Shown in pieces: positions 1-6,851 of a stretch of 9,370 bases of DNA; the stretch's first letter is position 1; every line of letters starts with the position of its first letter. The position numbers and the translations under genes were made by a program. This stretch comes from CAZKMM01 sp964553915. Its GTDB lineage: Bacteria; RBG-13-61-14; DRUE01. The stretch lies in NCBI GenBank assembly GCA_964553915.1, contig CAZKMM010000106.1:1-9370 (forward strand), written 5' to 3'. The notes under the pieces are model-generated. The model saw only the letters and a list, made by a program, of their open reading frames with translations, did no database searches and was not told where the DNA came from.

Positions 1-2288
1 TTATACATATCCTTGCCCCAATTGATGGTGAGCCATTTGAGAGCATCTTTGAGGGCACCGACCAAAATATCATCTCTATCCTCAACTTTATTTGGGGTGC
101 GACGGTCATCAAAAAATTCTGACTCGCCTTTGATAATCCACATCCGAACCGTATGATAGACATTGGGCTCAATCCAGTCTTTATAAATCTTCCCTTTAAA
201 ATCATCAGAGAGCACCCGGTCAACCAGATGGTCTATTGTTTCGTAAAAAATGCTCGGAGCCGGGCTGTCAATTGTAGCGTAGCGGTTCCATTCCTTTAAA
301 ATCTTTACCGCTTCCAGAATCCTTTTATCCTTTACCTTTTTCTTTTCCACTGCCTGGAAAATCAAAGGAAGAAAAACATCTGCCATCTTAACATAAACAT
401 CGTTCTGGATTCTCCGCATATCATCAATGGTGATGGGCTTTAACTGATTGAGAAGCTCCTCAATTCTCCAGGCACGCCATCCTCCAGCATAATTGGTGCC
501 AAAAACATAAGGATACCACTCCGGCTCCACCACCTGATTATTTGCAGTTGCCATATATCCCCGCTGGGGATTAATCACATAAGGAAGCTCCCAGAAAGGA
601 ATAAACCCGCTCCAGTCATATTCTCCGCTCTCTCCGGGAACCGGGGCAATCCCGATGCCTTTTTTCCGCACCGGAACCAGCCCACCCGGGAAATAAACTA
701 TATTGCCTTTAGCATCCGCACAGACCCAGTTCATATTTAAAAGCTCGTTATATTTCATTCCCTCAATAAAATCCTCACAGCTCTTTCCCTTCATCCAGGT
801 GGAGAACATCATTGCCACATTGATCAGCTTCAGGTTGGTTTTCTTTTTCAGCTCCTTGATTCTTTCAATAATGTCCTTTTCATTTTTGACACTGAGCACA
901 ATCTGAAAAACATCCGGATTCCGGGAAAAATCAAAACCGGTCCAGCGAAGGGCAAGCGGAGGAGTATCTTTGGGAAGATCCGGAACCACATCATTGATTA
1001 CCGGACCGTGCACTGTAGCCCGGACAGTTATCTCCTTTTTCCAGAAATGCTTATCTTTTCCCAGCTGAATTTTTCCCGGACGAATCCTGATTACTTCTTT
1101 GCGAACAAAGAAATCCCGCCATTTGCCTTTATATAGATATTTTCCGGGATGATTTTTCGGGTCTATGGTCTCTACAAATAAATCCTGGGTATCAGCAAAG
1201 GTCACGGTCGCTCCCCAGCTCATTCCCCGGGTATGACCCATTACAATATAGGGCTGACCAGGAAATACCACCCCATAAGCATCATAGCCCGCACCTTTTA
1301 AATGCATCAGATAGCAGAGGCTCGGCTCAATATGAACCAGATGCGGGTCATTCGCCATCATCGCGGTTTTCGTCGCGGTGATTTTTGGGCTGACCACCCA
1401 GTTATTACTTCCAGCAGGAAAAGGAGATAAAGTGACTCGGCGAATCGCCCGCTCTGTCTCTGCCAGCATTAGCGCAGATTCTACCGGGAGAGTGTTGGCA
1501 ATATCCAGAGCGCCGGGTCTTTTCAAAAGCGGAACCGGTTTTTTTAGTTTGGTTTTGAGCAGTTCTTTGGGAACCACAGTGGGACCAGGGGATTGATGCA
1601 AGGGCATCAATTTCAGGGCGGTTTCCAGCCCATATTTTTTAATCAGGACATATCTAACCAGCTCCTGGTCAAGATTGGCGGTAAGCATTGAGCCATAAAA
1701 TCTGGAGATGCTGATTATATCCGCAGGACGAAAATGGTCGGGCTTGTAGTATAAAATCTGAAATTCAATAGGAAGCCGGTCAATGTTCTGGTCAATAAAG
1801 GCATTAATCCCATCGCAAAAAGCTTTAAGCTGAGCATAAACCTCAGGCTGAAACTCTTTTAAAATCTGCTCTCCAACCTCACCAATAAAATTCATTCCCA
1901 TCACCCGCATTCTCCGGTCAATGGCAAGGGTGGTAAGCTCCATCCCCATTATGCTCTCTCCGGGAATGCCCACATTACCAAAAATCTCACTGAGCCTTCC
2001 GGTGGCTATTGCCCGGAATAAAACCATCTGCCAGAGCCTGTCCTGTGCCTGAACATAGCCATCTGCAAAGAAGAGGTCTTGTTCATTCTGGGCAAAAATA
2101 TGAGGCACGCCCCACTTATCACGATAGACCTCAACCTTATCATATAGTCCTGGCAACTCTAAGGTGCCTTCTACTTTCGGCAGAGTGGGATTTTTTTCAT
2201 ATTCAGGCATCGGGCGAATCGCACAGCCCCAGATGATAAAACCAGAAATTAAAAGCCCAAGTAAAGCTCCCCTCCCCTTTTCTCTCAT
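1..2288 (-). CDS. Penicillin acylase family Ntn hydrolase, probable lipoprotein, C-terminus beyond window
   Basis: The frame is open and unbroken from the ATG at 2288 to the window edge, giving 762 codons with no stop, so only the C-terminus is missing. Family members make an inactive precursor that cuts itself, freeing an N-terminal Ser nucleophile that hydrolyses amide bonds of acylated substrates such as beta-lactams or acyl-homoserine lactones. Seen here: a hydrophobic leader ending IIWGC at residue 22 (a lipobox with an unusual Trp at -2), AGSNNW with the predicted cleavage between G293 and S294, ANDPH with His exactly at beta-chain position 23, and TANNQ (N583/N584), which carries the family's oxyanion-hole Asn. 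AAAGGAGG lies just upstream of the ATG, and a TATAAT promoter precedes it. The family is certain. The true substrate cannot be read from the sequence, and export to the periplasm or an outer-membrane face is inferred from the leader. Confidence 0.95.
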   Translation of the reverse strand, partial: MREKGRGALLGLLISGFIIWGCAIRPMPEYEKNPTLPKVEGTLELPGLYDKVEVYRDKWGVPHIFAQNEQDLFFADGYVQAQDRLWQMVLFRAIATGRLSEIFGNVGIPGESIMGMELTTLAIDRRMRVMGMNFIGEVGEQILKEFQPEVYAQLKAFCDGINAFIDQNIDRLPIEFQILYYKPDHFRPADIISISRFYGSMLTANLDQELVRYVLIKKYGLETALKLMPLHQSPGPTVVPKELLKTKLKKPVPLLKRPGALDIANTLPVESALMLAETERAIRRVTLSPFPAGSNNWVVSPKITATKTAMMANDPHLVHIEPSLCYLMHLKGAGYDAYGVVFPGQPYIVMGHTRGMSWGATVTFADTQDLFVETIDPKNHPGKYLYKGKWRDFFVRKEVIRIRPGKIQLGKDKHFWKKEITVRATVHGPVINDVVPDLPKDTPPLALRWTGFDFSRNPDVFQIVLSVKNEKDIIERIKELKKKTNLKLINVAMMFSTWMKGKSCEDFIEGMKYNELLNMNWVCADAKGNIVYFPGGLVPVRKKGIGIAPVPGESGEYDWSGFIPFWELPYVINPQRGYMATANNQVVEPEWYPYVFGTNYAGGWRAWRIEELLNQLKPITIDDMRRIQNDVYVKMADVFLPLIFQAVEKKKVKDKRILEAVKILKEWNRYATIDSPAPSIFYETIDHLVDRVLSDDFKGKIYKDWIEPNVYHTVRMWIIKGESEFFDDRRTPNKVEDRDDILVGALKDALKWLTINWGKDMY

Positions 2289-2317
2289 TTTCGCCTCCTT
2301 TAAGATGGTCTGGGTGA

Positions 2318-2326
2318 ATTATAGCA
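2318..2326 (-). promoter_or_regulatory. Extended -10 promoter for the acylase gene
   Basis: On the minus strand TGC (2326-2324) directly precedes a perfect TATAAT (2323-2318), an extended -10 element. No good -35 sits 16-18 nt upstream, where the DNA is T-rich, and TTGCCA lies too close at 11 nt. Predicted transcription would start near 2311, leaving a leader of about 23 nt that holds the AAAGGAGG ribosome site. The acylase can therefore be transcribed apart from the porin operon. Confidence 0.6.
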
Positions 2327-2338
2327 TTGTTGCTTGGC

Positions 2339-2367
2339 AAAAAAGAAATTAAAACCAGTAGCTGATT
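2339..2367 (-). terminator. Weak intrinsic terminator overlapping the porin stop codon
   Basis: The minus strand reads AATCAG-CTA-CTGGTT, a 6-bp hairpin with one G-T wobble and a 3-nt loop (2367-2353). TTAATTTCTTTTTT (2352-2339) follows. The hairpin covers the last porin codons (S-Y-W-F) and the T-run includes the TAA stop. The stem is short and the T-tract interrupted, so termination would be partial. Its place between the porin and a fresh promoter supports the call. Confidence 0.35.
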
Positions 2368-3599
2368 CTTATCCGGGCATTAAAATCCGAATGGTGCCCG
2401 TTTCGGATGAAAGATTGGTCAAAATTCTGCCAGATTCCATCTGCTTCTAAAACCAATCCGGGAGCCAGATACCAGTTCATTCCCAGAGTATAAGCAACGA
2501 GTTTTTCGTCAATACTTTTACGGGAGAGGAGCTGGCTGGTCTTATTCACCTCATTGCCCGTGGAAGCCAGCCCGGGCAGAGCAATCCCTTCTGATGAGCC
2601 ATCAAATTCTATACTATGCCCTCGAAAAACCAGCTCCAAAGCTCCCCATTTGCTCTTGGGAATTACCCTTTTGGCTTTTTTCTCTCCGGTGACCAGCCAG
2701 GTAAATCCTGCGGTCCAGCCCTGCTCTTTTAAAGGAGAGCGATGGCAGAGTATCTGCTGGTCTGATATGCCATCGCCATCAATGTCAACATCTATATTCA
2801 CTTTTTCCCTTTCTTCCCAGCTGTGAATATACTCACCGAAAACAGAAAAGGAACGGAAATAGAGCTTAAAATCCCCCTCCCATCTTTCCCGAATGCCCTT
2901 CACTTCTACTGGCGAGAAAAAGACAAATTCATTCGTGGTCTTTCCTTTAAAACTTTTGGGGGTGGAGGATTGATTTAACCGCTTTCCCCAGGCATAGCTT
3001 GCTCCCAGCTTCAGATTAAAATTTTCCCCTACCCTGCTCCAGCTTAATCTGGTTTCAATCTCCGGATGGCTATCAGTAGAATTTTTCCATTTGTCTTCCC
3101 CGTTAAAAATTCCACCTTCCCAGCAGATGCCAGTGGTCTGGTCAAAATATTTCAGCGAGACCCCCAAGCTCCGGGAAAGGGAGAGATTGGAGGCAAGACT
3201 TTTTTCAATGAAATCAGAAGCGAGGTCAGATTCCAATCGCTCCTCGCTAAAAGGAGGCTTGAACTGACCAAAGCGAAGCCTCAAACCCGGCTTAAGAAGT
3301 AAATCCAGCTCCGCATCCAGAACTGGCTTCTCCAGACCCGGCTCCAAGCCGAACTGGATAAATTCCTCAGTGTGGGATTGAGAAAACCATAATTTAACCC
3401 GGGCTCGCTTTAAAAGAAAGTCATTATCTCTTTTTCCGCCCGGGTAATCAAAAGAAGTCTCCTTTGGCTCAAAAAACAGATAATCCAGATGAATTCCACC
3501 TCCAATGCGAAGATTTTGCCCAGATAGCTTCAAAGTCTGGGAAAAGGAAAGCAAGGGAAGATGAAGAAGGAAAAATAATAAACAAAACCTCTTAAACAT
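2349..3599 (-). CDS. Phosphate-selective porin O/P-like outer-membrane protein
   Basis: This 416-residue protein has a signal peptide (MFKR start, hydrophobic core, likely cut after S18-F-S20) and then a beta-barrel pattern of alternating residues ending in ...RISYWF. A C-terminal Phe is typical of proteins inserted by the BAM machinery. The N-terminal third (GGGIHLDY, KRARVKLWF, LRFGQFKPPFSEE at about 105-120, LSRSLGVSLKYF at 141-152) resembles the OprO/OprP family, trimeric anion-selective channels for phosphate or other anions. Length fits the family. DVDIDGDGISD (residues 270-280), in the middle of the protein, resembles a calcium-binding loop. The gene begins 15 bp after the upstream TauE/SafE gene, with CAGGGGT as ribosome site, so it is very likely co-transcribed. 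The substrate is unknown; an anion matching the two permeases is inferred. Confidence 0.85.
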   Translation of the reverse strand: MFKRFCLLFFLLHLPLLSFSQTLKLSGQNLRIGGGIHLDYLFFEPKETSFDYPGGKRDNDFLLKRARVKLWFSQSHTEEFIQFGLEPGLEKPVLDAELDLLLKPGLRLRFGQFKPPFSEERLESDLASDFIEKSLASNLSLSRSLGVSLKYFDQTTGICWEGGIFNGEDKWKNSTDSHPEIETRLSWSRVGENFNLKLGASYAWGKRLNQSSTPKSFKGKTTNEFVFFSPVEVKGIRERWEGDFKLYFRSFSVFGEYIHSWEEREKVNIDVDIDGDGISDQQILCHRSPLKEQGWTAGFTWLVTGEKKAKRVIPKSKWGALELVFRGHSIEFDGSSEGIALPGLASTGNEVNKTSQLLSRKSIDEKLVAYTLGMNWYLAPGLVLEADGIWQNFDQSFIRNGHHSDFNARIRISYWF

Positions 3600-3614
3600 T
3601 TTTTACCCCTGATT

Positions 3615-4370
3615 TTATTTCAATATCACATCTTTGATAATCAAAATCGCGGAAACCAGATAAAGAATAAAAGCAAAAATCAACTTTACCTGACGGGATT
3701 TAAGCTTTTTTGCCATTATCCGGGAGCCCAGCTGACTTCCCGCCAGAACCCCTCCGCCTGTTAAAATCCAAAGAAGCCAGCGAGGATGAGCGGAAAGAAG
3801 CAGGTGAGAAATAAACCCAGAAAAAACCGAAAAACTCACTACCATTGAGCTGGTTGCGGCCGCGTTTTTTGCGGAAAGTCCTGCCAGATATAAAATTGGC
3901 ACCACAAATGAGCCACCACCTCTACCAATCAACCCAGCAATAAATCCCAAAACCATTCCCACCAAGGCGCCAAGGAAATATTCAGTGCGGAGTGAAAGTT
4001 TGCGCTTGGGTTCAATTCCGAGAATCATCAGGGTAGCCGCTAAAGCGGTAAAAACCGCAAAACAACAAATCACCACCTTGCTGGGAAGATGAGCATTGGT
4101 CATAGCTCCCAGCGGTGCAAAAGCAAACATTGTTAATGCCAAAGGCAGTGCCACTCGCCAGCGGATTAATTTGTGCCGAATATAGGTTATGGTCGCGCTG
4201 GTAGAATTAATCAGGCTGAGGAGCATTCCTAAAGGAATTGCCTCGGTTTTAAAATCCATCCCCAGCCAGAACAAAATCGGGATATAAAGCTGGGCACCAC
4301 CCATCCCGAGCATTGAAAAGAAAAAGGCAATAACAAAGAAAATCAGAGGCGTTGTATAAAGCAGATTCAT
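3615..4370 (-). CDS. TauE/SafE family anion permease, second of a tandem pair
   Basis: This 251-residue integral membrane protein has about eight hydrophobic segments. It shows the two-fold internal repeat of TauE/SafE exporters (sulfite, sulfoacetate and other organosulfur or carboxylate anions): repeat 1 has GMGGAQLYIP (residues 22-31) and repeat 2 has GRGGGSFVVP (149-158). The APLGAMT segment (85-91) is shared with the upstream paralog. The Arg in the second glycine motif differs from the more usual hydrophobic residue and may touch substrate. The start is fixed by AAGGGGGTGGA just before the ATG, with a 15-bp gap to the upstream permease gene and a 15-bp gap to the porin downstream. It acts in the inner membrane. 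Direction of transport and substrate are not evident. Confidence 0.9.
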   Translation of the reverse strand: MNLLYTTPLIFFVIAFFFSMLGMGGAQLYIPILFWLGMDFKTEAIPLGMLLSLINSTSATITYIRHKLIRWRVALPLALTMFAFAPLGAMTNAHLPSKVVICCFAVFTALAATLMILGIEPKRKLSLRTEYFLGALVGMVLGFIAGLIGRGGGSFVVPILYLAGLSAKNAAATSSMVVSFSVFSGFISHLLLSAHPRWLLWILTGGGVLAGSQLGSRIMAKKLKSRQVKLIFAFILYLVSAILIIKDVILK

Positions 4371-4385
4371 TCCACCCCCTTTTAG

Positions 4386-5156
4386 TTATTTAATAAGATG
4401 CATCAACTTTAAAAGGCTCCAAATCATCTTTCCAGCAATGCCCAGCAATATGATACCAATTATTTTCCTTACCTGCTCTCTGCTCAACTTTTCAGTCATT
4501 AGATAAGCGCCCAGTATTGCTCCAGCGGCAGAGCCCACCGCGGTTGCGCCCAGTAAAATCCAGTTCACATTCCCTAAGGTCGCATGCCCCAAAAATCCAG
4601 AAAAAGAAGAAAAAATGACAATAAAACTGGTGGTGGCGCTGGCTTTTTTCGGGTCATATCCCAGCCAGACCAAAACCGGGACAATAATGTTTCCGCCACC
4701 TACTCCGAGCAACCCTCCGATAAATCCCGCCAGCGCCCCCACCCCACAGCCATAAACCACTGGCTTGGCACCTTTTGAGAGCTTCTCTTCATCTCTAAGC
4801 GTTGGGCGATAAAAAAGCATCATATAAGCAGCAAAAAGCAAAAATCCCACAAAAAGCCATTTAAGAGGAATGATTTTGATGTGCTGGGCAGTCATTGCGC
4901 CCAGGGGGCTGAGAGCAGTGGCAACAATTAAAATTGGAATAGCAACCTTAAACATCACCAGCTTTTTACGAATAAATCTTGTAGAAGCAAAAATCATTGC
5001 AATGGAATTAAGCAAAAGCGCGGTTGCCATCGCCACCCGGAAATCTATTCCCAGAGCATCAAATACAGGAATTAAAATAAAGGCAGCGCCGACCCCAGCA
5101 ATGGTCAAAGCAGTGGTAAAAATAAAGGTTATAATTCCAGCCAGCGTGATAATCAT
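4386..5156 (-). CDS. TauE/SafE family anion permease, first of a tandem pair
   Basis: This 256-residue polytopic inner-membrane protein is paralogous to the next gene in the operon. Repeat 1 has a degenerate glycine motif, GVGAAFILIP (residues 21-30), while repeat 2 keeps the canonical GVGGGNIIVP (151-160). SPLGAMT (83-89) corresponds to APLGAMT in the paralog. A hydrophilic loop (about 117-132, RPTLRDEEKLSKGAKP) separates the halves. GAAGGGGGA lies upstream of the ATG. The FmdE gene ends 62 bp upstream, with no obvious terminator between. TauE/SafE proteins move sulfite, sulfoacetate and related anions; the specificity here is unknown. Two differing paralogs in a row could form a heteromer or serve two related anions. 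Confidence 0.9.
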   Translation of the reverse strand: MIITLAGIITFIFTTALTIAGVGAAFILIPVFDALGIDFRVAMATALLLNSIAMIFASTRFIRKKLVMFKVAIPILIVATALSPLGAMTAQHIKIIPLKWLFVGFLLFAAYMMLFYRPTLRDEEKLSKGAKPVVYGCGVGALAGFIGGLLGVGGGNIIVPVLVWLGYDPKKASATTSFIVIFSSFSGFLGHATLGNVNWILLGATAVGSAAGAILGAYLMTEKLSREQVRKIIGIILLGIAGKMIWSLLKLMHLIK

Positions 5157-5218
5157 ATTATTTCCCCCTTCAAATCCTTAAAAACTTCTTAACCTAGTCC
5201 AATAAATTCGCTTACCTT

Positions 5219-5851
5219 TTAAGTTTTGCTTTCCGCAAGAGGATGGGGCTCGTAATTTCCGCAAACCACGCACACGGTTTTGCCATCCGCAATTCTCACG
5301 CCATGAGCAAAAATTACCTCGCCACAGCCTTGGCATTCTATCCACTCAAAAGTGCCTTTTCTGGGCTTAAATTCATAGGCAAAAGGACCCCCGGTTCGGA
5401 AAATCTGTTCATCGGGAAGGCTAAGCACCCTTTCAACCAGCGGGTCAACCACTTCTGGGGAGATATCCTGCGGTGGCACCCCTTTTTCTCTCAGCTTAAC
5501 AAACTCAGACCCCAGGGCTTTTTTGTGGAACTCTGGATTCAACCCCACTCGCACCGCTCTTTGATTTTTAACATCAATCAAAATCAAGCCCACTTTAGAA
5601 TAATTGAGCCGTTCAATATTTCCTTTTCCAAAGGTGCAACCAGTGGCTACTTGAACCCCATCACCAAAGCAAAGCATAGCGTGAGCAGGACCTGTCTCAA
5701 GCTGGCAGTAAAGCTCCTTGTCCTTAGCTCGCTCTACCCCAAGAAGCTTCAGGGCTAAAAGTCCAGCACGAATCCCTAAAGGCATTGCCGGACATTTATG
5801 ACCGTGAAATATTATACCAAGCTCCACCAATTCTTTAAGTTTTTCGTCCAT
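5219..5851 (-). CDS. FmdE-family protein with C-terminal zinc ribbon
   Basis: This 210-residue soluble protein has no signal peptide. Residues 1 to about 150 form the FmdE domain, named after a protein that co-purifies with tungsten/molybdenum formylmethanofuran dehydrogenase. The signature is HGHKCPAMPLG (H16, H18, C20), followed by GPAHAMLCFGDGVQVATGCTFGKGN (C61, C72), a His/Cys-rich metal-site pattern. Residues 173-197 hold two CxxC pairs (CQGC and CVVC), a zinc ribbon found at the end of many FmdE proteins. No methanofuran pathway gene is visible, so this is not evidence of methanogenesis. It is the first gene of the operon, with AAGGAGGAG four bases before ATG and a long leader upstream. 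The molecular function of stand-alone FmdE proteins is poorly defined; a metal or redox role linked to the downstream transporters is inference. Confidence 0.88.
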   Translation of the reverse strand: MDEKLKELVELGIIFHGHKCPAMPLGIRAGLLALKLLGVERAKDKELYCQLETGPAHAMLCFGDGVQVATGCTFGKGNIERLNYSKVGLILIDVKNQRAVRVGLNPEFHKKALGSEFVKLREKGVPPQDISPEVVDPLVERVLSLPDEQIFRTGGPFAYEFKPRKGTFEWIECQGCGEVIFAHGVRIADGKTVCVVCGNYEPHPLAESKT

Positions 5852-5913
5852 TTTACTCCTCCTTTTTGGATAAGATTGAACTGATAAGCAAAATTTATGT
5901 GAAGAGTCAGGAA

Positions 5914-5948
5914 GGGTTATTTAGAGGGAAAAATTCAGCTTCCAACCC
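5914..5948 (-). other. Stem-loop in the FmdE operon leader
   Basis: In the minus-strand transcript GGGTT (5948-5944) can pair with AACCC (5918-5914). The adjoining GGAA (5943-5940) can pair with TTCC (5930-5927), which leaves an 8-nt bulge on the 3' side. An alternative is GGAAG (5943-5939) with CTTCC (5914-5910), which shares bases with the first fold, so the two exclude one another. It does not match any riboswitch family I can recognise, and it has no T-run after it. Confidence 0.35.
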
Positions 5949-6005
5949 ACCAGCAATGACAAATGTTTCTAGACTTTTTATCTTTCCATTTCATTTTATC
6001 GTATT

Positions 6006-6034
6006 ATTCTAAATATTGATTCTTCTTTTGTCAA
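6006..6034 (-). promoter_or_regulatory. Near-consensus sigma70 promoter for the FmdE-TauE-TauE-porin operon
   Basis: On the minus strand TTGACA (6034-6029) is a perfect -35. A 17-nt spacer follows, then TAGAAT (6011-6006), matching five of six -10 bases. Transcription should start near 6000, leaving an untranslated leader of about 148 nt before the FmdE ATG. The -35 lies 29 bp from the -35 of the divergent tRNA promoter, so the two polymerase sites sit back to back. Confidence 0.75.
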
Positions 6035-6063
6035 GGAAAAGGGAGAAAAAAATTTGCTCAATC

Positions 6064-6091
6064 TTGACTATTTCAAAGGTTATGCTAAATA
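6064..6091 (+). promoter_or_regulatory. Promoter of the tRNA gene
   Basis: TTGACT (6064-6069) matches five of six -35 bases. After a 16-nt spacer comes TAAATA (6086-6091), preceded by TGC (6083-6085) as an extended -10. Transcription would start near 6098, a few bases before the mature tRNA 5' end. The -10 hexamer itself is weak, and the TGC extension may compensate. Confidence 0.5.
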
Positions 6092-6102
6092 AAATAAATA
6101 GA

Positions 6103-6178
6103 GCCGGCGTAGCTCAGCGGTCAGAGCATGCGGCTCATATCCGCAGTGTCGGGGGTTCGAATCCCTCCGCCGGCACCA
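6103..6178 (+). tRNA. tRNA with anticodon CAT, probably elongator tRNA-Met
   Basis: This is a complete 76-nt cloverleaf with encoded CCA. The acceptor arm is GCCGGCG/CGCCGGC, a perfect 7-bp helix. The D-arm is GCTC...GAGC. The anticodon arm is TGCGG-CTCATAT-CCGCA with CAT at 6136-6138. The T-arm loop is TTCGAAT, closed by GGGGG/CCCTC with one mismatch or wobble. The discriminator is A. The G1-C72 pair and the lack of three G-C pairs at the base of the anticodon stem argue against the initiator. A lysidine-modified tRNA-Ile2 also carries CAT, but it usually has C4-G69 and C5-G68, whereas here both pairs are G-C, which favours elongator Met. Confidence 0.93.
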
Positions 6179-6222
6179 AAGCACCTAGCTTCTTTTTCAT
6201 TTATTATTTGCTCCATTTAAGT

Positions 6223-6250
6223 TTGTTTTTAACTTGTTTTCTGGTATGCT
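6223..6250 (+). promoter_or_regulatory. Possible promoter for the nitroreductase gene
   Basis: TTGTTT (6223-6228) and TATGCT (6245-6250) are spaced by 16 nt and match four of six bases each. Transcription would begin near 6257, just upstream of the ribosome site. Readthrough from the tRNA promoter is an alternative, since no strong terminator follows the tRNA. Confidence 0.35.
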
Positions 6251-6280
6251 TTTAAAAATTTTTGAGCAAGGAGGGGATAA

Positions 6281-6838
6281 ATGGATACGATTGAGTGTAT
6301 TAAAACCAGAAGGAGCGTTCGGAAATATAAATCTAATCCGGTCTCTAAAGAAGATTTAAACAAGGTTTTAGAGGCAGTGCGGTGGGCACCGAGCTGGGCA
6401 AATACCCAGTGCTGGGAGCTGGTGGTTATTGATGACCCGGAGGTAAAAAAACAGCTTCAGGAGACCCTCCCTCCAGGAAATCCCTCTTATAGCGCAGTGG
6501 TTGATGCTTCTTATGTAATAGCTGTCTGTGGCAAGAAAGGCTTGAGCGGATACAAAAAAGGCGAGCCAATGAGCGTTTATGGCGACTGGATGATGTTTGA
6601 TTTGGGCATTGCCACCCAAAACCTCTGCCTGACCGCCTGGTCACTTGGTCTGGGAACCGTCCATATCGGATTTTTTGACCATAAAAAAGCTAAAGAGGTG
6701 CTTGGTCTTCCTGAAGATGTAGAAGTGGTGGAGTTAATTCCTTTAGGATATCCGGACCACGAGCCCAAAGCACCACCGAGAAAATCCCTTTCTGACTTTG
6801 TCCACTGGAACCGATTTGGAAATAAAAAGGAGCTTTAA
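6281..6838 (+). CDS. Nitroreductase family FMN-dependent oxidoreductase
   Basis: The 185-residue length fits the compact, ferredoxin-free nitroreductases, which work as homodimers with FMN bound at the interface and use NAD(P)H to reduce nitroaromatics, quinones or flavins. Seen: RRSVRKY (residues 10-16), the N-terminal FMN-phosphate motif; APSWANTQCWELVVI (about 36-50), the APS-x-x-N-x-Q/P-W element; DLGIATQNLCLTAWSLGLGTVHIG (about 106-129), the helix plus flavin-contact strand; and IPLGYPDHEP near the C-terminus. AAGGAGGGG sits five bases before the ATG. The UPF0016 gene follows after 63 bp with only a weak hairpin between, so they may share a transcript. The physiological substrate cannot be told from sequence. 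Confidence 0.93.
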   Translation: MDTIECIKTRRSVRKYKSNPVSKEDLNKVLEAVRWAPSWANTQCWELVVIDDPEVKKQLQETLPPGNPSYSAVVDASYVIAVCGKKGLSGYKKGEPMSVYGDWMMFDLGIATQNLCLTAWSLGLGTVHIGFFDHKKAKEVLGLPEDVEVVELIPLGYPDHEPKAPPRKSLSDFVHWNRFGNKKEL

Positions 6839-6851
6839 GCGCTTGGATTTT

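Noticed and set aside
5243..5758. A 171-codon open frame on the plus strand
   Set aside because: It lies wholly antisense to the FmdE gene, whose motifs and ribosome site are clear. Its protein shows no recognisable domain.
5219..5851. Evidence of methanogenesis from the FmdE domain
   Set aside because: No other formylmethanofuran dehydrogenase subunit or methanofuran gene is present, and stand-alone FmdE proteins are widespread in bacteria.
5852..6000. Known riboswitch (for example Moco type) before the FmdE operon
   Set aside because: I could not identify any conserved core of a riboswitch class I know. The region is reported only as a structured leader.
6103..6178. Integration site or mobile element at the tRNA gene
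   Set aside because: No integrase, no direct repeat of the tRNA 3' end and no phage-like gene is present in the window.
6179..6197. Terminator after the tRNA (AAGC-ACCTA-GCTT then CTTTTT)
   Set aside because: A 4-bp stem with two A-T pairs is too weak to call, although the T-run is suggestive.
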